Origin: a virus
Length of the DNA stretch: 42,480 nucleotides
Strand: one strand, 5' to 3'
IMG/VR virus record: IMGVR_UViG_3300042924_002749
Span: 1 to 42,480 of that record
The translations under genes and the position numbers were made by a program. Under the pieces are notes generated by a model. That model was not told where the DNA came from, did not search any database, and saw only the letters and a list, made by a program, of their open reading frames with translations. Below are positions 31,969 through 37,215 of the stretch, piece after piece (position 1 is the first letter of the stretch; every line of letters begins with the position of its first letter).

Positions 31969-32451
31969 TTAGGCTCCCAGGTTGACGGATAAAAAGCGGT
32001 CGGAAATAAAGCGCTCAATCTTTGCCATGCTTTCGGCGCGCTGCTTGGCGCGGGCCTTGGCCTTGGCGCGCTTGTTGGCTGCATGGTCCCGGCATGCTTG
32101 GCGCCAGCCGGCCGCGTATCCTCCAGGATTGGGCGCGAGCTGGTCGAGCTGGTCCAGGATGCGGGCCGGGCATGCGTAGGCGTGGGGGCCGCAGTCTTCG
32201 CTCATGTCTTTGTAAAAAAATTCGGTCAGGCCGTTGCGCTGCTTGCGGCGCTCGGTCAGGCATACCAGGCCGGAATAATGCGCGGCGCCGGTGGGGTCGG
32301 TGCGTTTGCTGATTGCGTACCAGGTCGCGCCAATGGTGGCCGTGTCGGTTATTTCCCAGCGGCTGCCATCGGTGCCGGCCTGGGTGAATTCCCGGCGTAG
32401 CACGGCGTCGGTGGTTGCGGCGGTGTCGATTGTGTAAGAGGTCCATCCCAT
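31969..32451 (-). CDS. Hypothetical protein (MGWTSY-type)
   Basis: A 160-residue protein starting MGWTSYTIDTAATTDAVLRR after AAGGAG. The N-terminal 100 residues are alpha/beta (ITDTATIGATWYAISKR, LTEFFYKDMSEDCGPHAYAC); the C-terminus is a lysine/arginine/alanine-rich helix. A family starting MGWTSY occurs in phages and plasmids, without known function. Confidence 0.6.
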   Translation of the reverse strand: MGWTSYTIDTAATTDAVLRREFTQAGTDGSRWEITDTATIGATWYAISKRTDPTGAAHYSGLVCLTERRKQRNGLTEFFYKDMSEDCGPHAYACPARILDQLDQLAPNPGGYAAGWRQACRDHAANKRAKAKARAKQRAESMAKIERFISDRFLSVNLGA

Positions 32452-32465
32452 AATTAATTCTCCTT

Positions 32466-32864
32466 TTAGTTAAATGCGGGGGCGGTGGTGGTGATCTGTT
32501 CGACGATTGCGGCCGTCTTTGCCTGGTTGATTTCTTCGCCGCGGGTGTGGTGCAGCCGGGCCAGGATGGTTAAATCTTGGCCCAGCACATAGGTTCCGTT
32601 GTCGCCGTTGTCGCGGTCGCTGCCGGCAAAGTGCAGCCTATAAACTGTCATTCCAACATTGCAGCGGAAATAAAAGCGGGCCAACATTTCGGCGAGCTGG
32701 TCCAGCGCTTCGGTTTGTGCCTGGGCCGTTGGGGCATGGCGTAGGCCCAGCTGGCGCGCTGCGGTTAAAAAACCCTCTACGCTGGCGCGGCCGCCGTTCC
32801 AATGAAGGTATATCGCGGGCGCGTTGTTGGCGGTGCTGAATGTAATTACTGCGCGGTTTCCCAT
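32466..32864 (-). CDS. Hypothetical protein (MGNRAVITF-type)
   Basis: A 132-residue protein (MGNRAVITFSTANNAPAIYL start, then HWNGGRASVEGFLTAARQLG). The pattern MGNRAVITF followed by YLHWNGG is seen in conserved phage and plasmid proteins of unknown function. It shares one base with the upstream stop. Confidence 0.6.
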   Translation of the reverse strand: MGNRAVITFSTANNAPAIYLHWNGGRASVEGFLTAARQLGLRHAPTAQAQTEALDQLAEMLARFYFRCNVGMTVYRLHFAGSDRDNGDNGTYVLGQDLTILARLHHTRGEEINQAKTAAIVEQITTTAPAFN

Positions 32865-33055
32865 TATTGATTCTCCAATTGTTTGTTGATTTGCTCCAGG
32901 ATGTCGGCGCGGGTGCCGGTGAATCCCTCGGTTTTAAGGATTGCATAAGCGCTGGGGCCGCGGCGTTTCATGCCGGCAATTTCCAGCTTAAGCGCTGCGC
33001 GTAGTGTTGCCAGGCGGTAGCGCGCTATTTGGTCGGGGGTGGTGAGTGCGGTCAT
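32864..33055 (-). CDS. Small hypothetical protein
   Basis: A 63-residue helical protein (MTALTTPDQIARYRLATLRA start) using an AAAGG ribosome site seven bases before the ATG. It contains LKLEIAGMKRRGPSAYAILK. Function unknown. Confidence 0.55.
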   Translation of the reverse strand: MTALTTPDQIARYRLATLRAALKLEIAGMKRRGPSAYAILKTEGFTGTRADILEQINKQLENQ

Positions 33056-33065
33056 TGGTGGCCTT

Positions 33066-33182
33066 TCAATTCATCAAGATTTTTTTAAGTTCTGCGACGG
33101 TGTGGCCGGTTATGGTGGCCAGCTGCTGCAGCGTCAAGTTTGGGTGTGTGTCGTAATAATCGCGGATTGCTTCGGGTGTCAT
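33066..33182 (-). CDS. Small HTH-like protein (38 aa)
   Basis: A short frame starting MTPEAIRDYYDTHPNLTLQQ and continuing LATITGHTVAELKKILMN. The second half resembles a minimal helix-turn-helix. AAAGG precedes the ATG. Its neighbours are ten bases away on either side. Function unknown. Confidence 0.5.
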   Translation of the reverse strand: MTPEAIRDYYDTHPNLTLQQLATITGHTVAELKKILMN

Positions 33183-33192
33183 TGGGTGCCTT

Positions 33193-33381
33193 TCAGTTGG
33201 TGGGGTTGTAAGCCTGGAGCAAATCCAATAGTTTTGCCTCGACCTTTTCGGCGTGGCGGCGGCTCAATCCGTTAGGGTCTAGCAGGGTGGTTTCAATCCA
33301 CATTAGCTTGTCGGTTTGTGCCTGGTATTTGCGCAAATCCTCCAGGGTGAGTAAATCGATAAGAAATTGAAGCTTGCTCAT
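33193..33381 (-). CDS. Small hypothetical protein
   Basis: A 62-residue helical protein (MSKLQFLIDLLTLEDLRKYQ start). AAAAGG precedes the ATG. It looks like a short amphipathic coiled coil. Function unknown. Confidence 0.55.
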   Translation of the reverse strand: MSKLQFLIDLLTLEDLRKYQAQTDKLMWIETTLLDPNGLSRRHAEKVEAKLLDLLQAYNPTN

Positions 33382-33391
33382 GTTGGACCTT

Positions 33392-33790
33392 TTAAGCGTT
33401 TAAGTGTTTGAGGGTGTGCAGCTGCTGGCCGATACCTTGGCCGGTGAGCGGGCGGGAAACGTTGGGCCAGCCTTCAACGGCGGCGGCGTAGTGCTTGCCG
33501 GCTAGGATCACCACCGGGCGGCCTTTGTGCTGCTGCAGCTGCTGCGCGGTCATTGCGGCCCAGACGGCGCGCTGGTGCTTGCTCATTTGTGCCAGCGTTT
33601 TGTTATAGGGTGCCAGGTTGGCCGCTGGGTCAACGGCGCCATGCAAAGCGCTGAGAATGACGACGTCGGCGCCGGCCCGGGTGGCTGCAGCTTTGGCCAG
33701 CTTGAATGCCTGGCCCTGGTAAAGGTCGGCGGCCGGTGCGGTGCGGTCCAGCTTGGCGGCGCTGCATGCGATGAGGTATAGGGGTTTCAT
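33392..33790 (-). CDS. DUF6884-like protein
   Basis: A 132-residue protein with the pattern LIACSAAKLD, APAADLYQGQAFKLAKA, VVILSALHGAVDP and VVILAGKHYAAAV. This is a Rossmann-like fold shared by DUF6884-type proteins found in phages and near nucleoside-modification genes. A nucleotide or base-handling enzyme is plausible but not demonstrated. The start overlaps the previous stop by four bases. Confidence 0.65.
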   Translation of the reverse strand: MKPLYLIACSAAKLDRTAPAADLYQGQAFKLAKAAATRAGADVVILSALHGAVDPAANLAPYNKTLAQMSKHQRAVWAAMTAQQLQQHKGRPVVILAGKHYAAAVEGWPNVSRPLTGQGIGQQLHTLKHLNA

Positions 33791-33981
33791 TGGAATAAAT
33801 CTCCGGTTGTTGGTTGGGTGGTTATTGCTGCCAGGCCCAGGGCCGCGCGTAGCTGGTTCTTTTCGTCGTTGATTAAATAAATGCGGCGCTTGTACTCCGC
33901 CGGCGTGAGCTGGTAGTTAACCGGGCGCACGGCGTCAAGTTCCCGGCGCGCTTGGCGCATGATGGTTTCGTGTGTGCTCAT
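33787..33981 (-). CDS. Small hypothetical protein
   Basis: A 64-residue protein starting MSTHETIMRQARRELDAVRP; this ATG follows AAGGGG and overlaps the upstream stop by four bases, so it is preferred to the longer frame. Helical, with YKRRIYLINDEKNQLRAALG. Function unknown. Confidence 0.55.
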   Translation of the reverse strand: MSTHETIMRQARRELDAVRPVNYQLTPAEYKRRIYLINDEKNQLRAALGLAAITTQPTTGDLFQ

Positions 33982-34115
33982 GCTTGGCCCCTTAATGCTT
34001 TGAACATAAGACACTCGTTATAGGTGCCGGTGTAGGCTATGCGATAGCCCCGGCGCTGGTCATCCCCTCTGCAAACAATGACGTTTCCGTGGGCGTCGAT
34101 TTGTGCTGTGTACAT
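33978..34115 (-). CDS. Small hypothetical protein (45 aa), first gene of the GC-rich leftward operon
   Basis: A short frame starting MYTAQIDAHGNVIVCRGDDQ and continuing to GYRIAYTGTYNECLMFKA. AAGGG precedes the ATG and the stop overlaps the next start (ATGA). It is the promoter-proximal gene of the block running to 29223. Confidence 0.5.
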   Translation of the reverse strand: MYTAQIDAHGNVIVCRGDDQRRGYRIAYTGTYNECLMFKALRGQA

Positions 34116-34162
34116 CTTGCGTTTCCCTTCGTGTTGGTTTGTTGTCTGCATCCTGGCTGGTG

Positions 34163-34203
34163 CATTGGGAGATAATGTAGCATCTTGTCAAGCCCTCTGT
34201 CTG
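34163..34203 (-). promoter_or_regulatory. Possible promoter of the leftward small-gene operon
   Basis: On the minus strand there is a perfect TTGACA (34191-34186), but no good -10 box at 16-18 bases. Alternatively CAGACA (34203-34198) pairs with TACATT (34179-34174) at 18 bases; the same TACATT box serves the promoter at 21.65 kb. One of these, or both under an activator, probably drives the operon. Confidence 0.35.
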
Positions 34204-34218
34204 TCACATTCGCGACAG
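34201..34218. promoter_or_regulatory. CTGTC/GACAG inverted repeat upstream of the leftward promoter
   Basis: CTGTC (34201-34205) and GACAG (34214-34218) form a dyad with an eight-base spacer beside the proposed leftward promoter. An A-run/T-run pair (AAAAAC at 34220-34225, GTTTTT at 34230-34235) follows. Operator function is a guess from position. Confidence 0.35.
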
Positions 34219-34244
34219 TAAAAACGCGGGTTTTTTAGTCTACC

Positions 34245-34280
34245 GGGTAGGGTATCGATTCTTTAGGGGGTAGGGTATCG
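34245..34280. repeat. 13-bp direct repeats GGGTAGGGTATCG
   Basis: Two perfect copies, 34245-34257 and 34268-34280, have a period of 23 bases, about two helical turns. They sit in the noncoding divergent region next to the CCTGG cluster. Iteron, operator or terminase-recognition sites are all possible. Confidence 0.65.
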
Positions 34281-34288
34281 GCGCGCGC

Positions 34289-34423
34289 CCTGGTGGCCGG
34301 GTCGGTGGTCCTGGTGTGTTACCTGGTAGCAGCTTTTTTGCCTGGGCCGGTGCTGCAGCTGGTGGCGCCCTGGTCAAGCCGTGGGGGTTTTGTGTGTTGC
34401 CTGGTCGGTGGGTTTTGACCTGG
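34289..34423. repeat. Cluster of seven CCTGG motifs upstream of terminase
   Basis: CCTGG occurs at 34289, 34310, 34322, 34341, 34369, 34400 and 34419, all in the same orientation, within 135 bases. By chance about 0.1 copy would be expected. Most intervals are near multiples of 10-11 bases (21, 12, 19, 28, 31, 19), which would place sites on one DNA face. The stretch is G/T-rich on the plus strand and has no convincing gene. CCTGG is also a Dcm methylation site. Confidence 0.55.
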
Positions 34424-34592
34424 GGCCGGTGGCCAGCTGATCAGGGTGGGACCATGGCGCCGGGGATTGGCGCGGGTATTGCCGAGCGCTAGCGAGTGGC
34501 CCAGGGGCTGCAATTGTATAAGGGGCTCACATAGAAGGGTAAGCGCTGCCACATGTTCCCAGGCTGCCATAAAACCCCGTTTCCTGTACGTA
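34424..34592. other. Noncoding stretch before the terminase promoter
   Basis: The frames here on both strands have arginine/glycine/proline-rich translations without ribosome sites and look non-coding. TTCCTGTA occurs at 34581-34588 and again at 34611-34618 inside the promoter, a possible direct-repeat operator. Nothing else is recognised. Confidence 0.4.
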
Positions 34593-34622
34593 TTGACAGT
34601 AAGCCTTTTGTTCCTGTATATT
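34593..34622 (+). promoter_or_regulatory. Strong sigma70-type promoter of the terminase / late operon
   Basis: A perfect TTGACA (34593-34598) and TATATT (34617-34622) with an 18-base spacer. The expected transcription start, six to eight bases after the -10 box, falls at or beside the terminase ATG at 34630. TTCCTGTA repeats flank and overlap it. Confidence 0.75.
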
Positions 34623-34629
34623 GCGCCGC

Positions 34630-35346
34630 ATGACACAAACAAAGCTAACCCGCAAACAAATCCGCGAAGGCCTGGAGCAAATACCGGTCGAGCAGCTGCT
34701 AGGCCGGACCGCGTCAAAGCAGCTCACCCCGAAGCAGCGAAGCTTTGCCCTGGAAGTTGCGAAGGGCTCGACCGGCGCCGCAGCATACCGGGCCGCATAC
34801 AAAACGAAGGCTAAACCGAAAACCCAGGGCGACGAAGCAGCCAGGCTTAAGCGGCGCCCATCAATCGCCGCGGAAATAGAAGCTTACCAGGCGGCCATTG
34901 AAAGCGAGAAACATAGAACGCCGGCCGCTTTGCGTGCTCTCATAATTAAAAGCCTGGTGGGCGTCATCATCGACGAAGACACGCCGCCGGCCGTGCTGGT
35001 CCAAGCGGCCAAGGTAGCTGGGACCATTTCAGAGGTGGGCCTATACACGGAAAGGAAAGAGGTCCGGACCATTAGCAGCAGCGACGATGCCAAGGCGCGG
35101 GTAATGGCCGAGCTGCGCCGCCTAATGAATGCCCAGGCCGACGACGCCCAGGTGATCGACGCCGCGGCCAGCTCATTGCTCGACGAATTGGCGGATGCGC
35201 GACCCCACCCATCCCCCACCAGCCCGACTGACCAAGCGGAGTCCCTGGCTGATGAACATACTATTCCACACAAACAATCCCAAAATTTACCAGAATCAGA
35301 ACCCCACCCCCTCGATATGGCGAACCCACCCCCTATCGAAAATTAA
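34630..35346 (+). CDS. terS: Terminase small subunit
   Basis: A 238-residue protein. Residues about 30-85 match the phage terminase small-subunit fold (LTPKQRSFALEVAKGSTGAA, then EAARLKRRPSIAAEIEAYQA), with a helix-turn-helix for recognising phage DNA. A central oligomerisation helix and an acidic, proline-rich C-terminal tail follow. The ATG at 34630 has no ribosome site and lies at the predicted transcription start, suggesting a leaderless message; the next in-frame ATG would remove the DNA-binding domain. GC content is higher than in the following terminase large subunit. Confidence 0.8.
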   Translation: MTQTKLTRKQIREGLEQIPVEQLLGRTASKQLTPKQRSFALEVAKGSTGAAAYRAAYKTKAKPKTQGDEAARLKRRPSIAAEIEAYQAAIESEKHRTPAALRALIIKSLVGVIIDEDTPPAVLVQAAKVAGTISEVGLYTERKEVRTISSSDDAKARVMAELRRLMNAQADDAQVIDAAASSLLDELADARPHPSPTSPTDQAESLADEHTIPHKQSQNLPESEPHPLDMANPPPIEN

Positions 35347-35375
35347 TACTTTATGATAAAAAATTCCGCAAATTT

Positions 35376-35432
35376 AGAACTAATAGCGCGTCGAGAACCG
35401 AAACGTTTTGGTTCTCTGATAGTTCGGAACCA
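35376..35432. promoter_or_regulatory. GAAC half-site array upstream of the LexA-like gene
   Basis: The order is AGAACTAA (35376-35383), AGAACC (35394-35399), GGTTCT (35410-35415), GTTC (35422-35425) and GGAACC (35426-35431). The two GTTC at 35411-35414 and 35422-35425 are seven bases apart, the GTTC-N7-GTTC form of the alphaproteobacterial LexA box. The first three half-sites repeat those at 16472-16510. The array ends about 55 bases before the LexA-like start, so it is a good autoregulatory operator candidate. Confidence 0.6.
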
Positions 35433-35487
35433 GAAAATGATGTTGCGGAAAAAGGATTTTACGTATGAGCAATGTATGGAGGTTGAG

Positions 35488-35712
35488 ATGACGCCGGCGC
35501 AAAGGGAAGTGTTTTTGATTGTGGATGAGTGGTGGAAGAGGTATGGGTACAGTCCGTCGGTTAGGGACATAGCGTATCAGCGTGGGAGAAGCGGATTGGG
35601 GAATACGTTAGAGATTGTGGATAGATTGGTTGCTAAGGGAGTGTTGAAAAAATTGCGGAAAAGCGGGCGCTCGATTCGTCCTGTGTACATTAATTTCAAG
35701 AATTTAGAATGA
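35488..35712 (+). CDS. LexA-type winged-helix DNA-binding protein without peptidase domain
   Basis: A 74-residue protein. The ATG at 35488 is chosen because a perfect GGAGG lies five bases upstream; the longer frame would run across the operator array. MTPAQREVFLIVDEWWKRYG, then YSPSVRDIAYQRG and IVDRLVAKGVLKKLRKSG, matches the LexA N-terminal DNA-binding domain. The C-terminal self-cleavage domain is absent, so it cannot be inactivated like host LexA. It probably represses or times the late genes; the stop overlaps the terminase large-subunit start. Confidence 0.75.
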   Translation: MTPAQREVFLIVDEWWKRYGYSPSVRDIAYQRGRSGLGNTLEIVDRLVAKGVLKKLRKSGRSIRPVYINFKNLE

Positions 35713-37205
35713 GTGATAAGTTAGATGCTTTGATGGCGACGCTTCCTGAAGAGGAGCGGGAGGTGTTTTATAACGCCGTGGAGGATTATCGTTTGGCTTT
35801 GGAGAGGGAGAAAGCGCAGACGGGGTTTATGAATTATGTGAAGATGATGTGGCCTGGGTTTGTGCATGGAAGGCATCATGCGGTGATGGCGAAGAAGTTT
35901 GAAGCTATAGCCAATGGGACATTAAAAAGGTTGATTATCAATATGCCGCCACGGCATACTAAATCTGAGTTTGCGAGTTACCTGTTGCCTTCGTGGTTTC
36001 TGGGCCGGTACCCGAATAAAAAAATTATCCAAACTTCTAACACTTCTGACCTGGCGGTTAACTTTGGCCGAAAGGTTCGTAACTTGGTTGATAGTGAGCA
36101 GTATGCAAAGGTATTCCCTGGCGTGGCATTGAGACAGGATAGTAAAAGTGCCGGCCGGTGGGCGACGAATCAGAATGGGGAGTACTTCGCTATCGGTGTT
36201 GGAGGTACGGTTACCGGAAAAGGAGCAGACCTTTTAATTATTGACGACCCGCATTCTGAACAGGAAGCGGCTTTAGCTGCTGGGGACCCCGGAGTATTTG
36301 ATAAAACGTATGAGTGGTATACGTCTGGACCGCGGCAACGTTTACAGCCGGGTGGGGCTATTGTGGTTGTGATGACCCGTTGGGCTGAGAGGGACTTAAC
36401 CGGCCGAGTTTTAAAAGATGCCCAGATGCGGGATTCATTGGGTGAGTGGGAAGTTGTAGAGTTCCCCGCGATCATGCCCAGTGGGAATCCGCTCTGGCCT
36501 GAGTTTTGGTCGGCCAAAGAATTGGAAGCATTACGGGAAGAACTGCCTCCTTCTAAATGGAATGCTCAGTACCAACAGGCTCCTACTGGAGAAGAGGGTG
36601 CTTTGGTTAAACGGGAATGGTGGAAGATGTGGAACCCGGAAGACCCGCCTAAGTGTGAATTTATTATTCAGAGTTGGGATACCGCTTTTACGAAGAATGA
36701 GCGTTCGGACTATTCGGCCTGTACGACCTGGGGGGTTTTTCATATGAACGACGACCCCAATGATGTGAATGTGATTTTGCTCGATGCGTTTCAGAAACGA
36801 ATGGAGTTTCCGGAATTAAAAGAAAAAGCGATGGCCAGCTACAGGGAGTGGGAGCCGGACGCTTGTATCATTGAAGCTAAAGCCGCTGGGGCTCCGCTCG
36901 TGTTTGAGCTGCGGTCTATGGGTTTGTTGGTGAGTGAATACACTCCTAGTCGAGGTAATGATAAATTTGTGCGCTTGAATTCGGTGACTGATTTGTTTAG
37001 ATCGGGCAAAGTATGGGCGCCTGAGACAAGATGGGCCAGTGAAGTGATTGAGCAGATGGCTGCCTTTCCCAATGGCGAGCATGATGATTTGGTGGACTCA
37101 AGTACCCAAGCGCTGATAAGATTCAGGCAGGGCGGGTTTTTACGTTTAGATTCTGATGAACGTGAAGAGCTGCAGAGCTTTCGCCGCAAAGCGGTTTACT
37201 ATTAA
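35709..37205 (+). CDS. terL: Terminase large subunit
   Basis: A 498-residue DNA-packaging motor. The ATPase part has a Walker-A-like NMPPRHTKSE (79-88), Walker B LLIIDDPHSEQEA (D179-D180) and VVMTRWAERDL. The nuclease part has QSWDTAFTKNERSDYSACT (D324) and a late DDLVDSSTQA (D459-D463 region), giving the RNase-H-like acidic residues. It translocates DNA into the prohead and cuts the concatemer. It is coupled to the LexA-like gene by a four-base overlap and followed by the portal gene. Confidence 0.93.
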   Translation: MSDKLDALMATLPEEEREVFYNAVEDYRLALEREKAQTGFMNYVKMMWPGFVHGRHHAVMAKKFEAIANGTLKRLIINMPPRHTKSEFASYLLPSWFLGRYPNKKIIQTSNTSDLAVNFGRKVRNLVDSEQYAKVFPGVALRQDSKSAGRWATNQNGEYFAIGVGGTVTGKGADLLIIDDPHSEQEAALAAGDPGVFDKTYEWYTSGPRQRLQPGGAIVVVMTRWAERDLTGRVLKDAQMRDSLGEWEVVEFPAIMPSGNPLWPEFWSAKELEALREELPPSKWNAQYQQAPTGEEGALVKREWWKMWNPEDPPKCEFIIQSWDTAFTKNERSDYSACTTWGVFHMNDDPNDVNVILLDAFQKRMEFPELKEKAMASYREWEPDACIIEAKAAGAPLVFELRSMGLLVSEYTPSRGNDKFVRLNSVTDLFRSGKVWAPETRWASEVIEQMAAFPNGEHDDLVDSSTQALIRFRQGGFLRLDSDEREELQSFRRKAVYY

Positions 37206-37215
37206 GGATTGAATA

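Noticed and set aside
34319-34814. Frames on both strands upstream of and across the small terminase start
   Set aside because: They overlap each other and the promoter, lack ribosome sites, and give low-complexity translations; the small-terminase frame carries a clear domain.
35353-35487. N-terminal extension of the LexA-like protein
   Set aside because: It would encode the operator array, and its ATGs lack ribosome sites, whereas the ATG at 35488 has GGAGG at the right distance.
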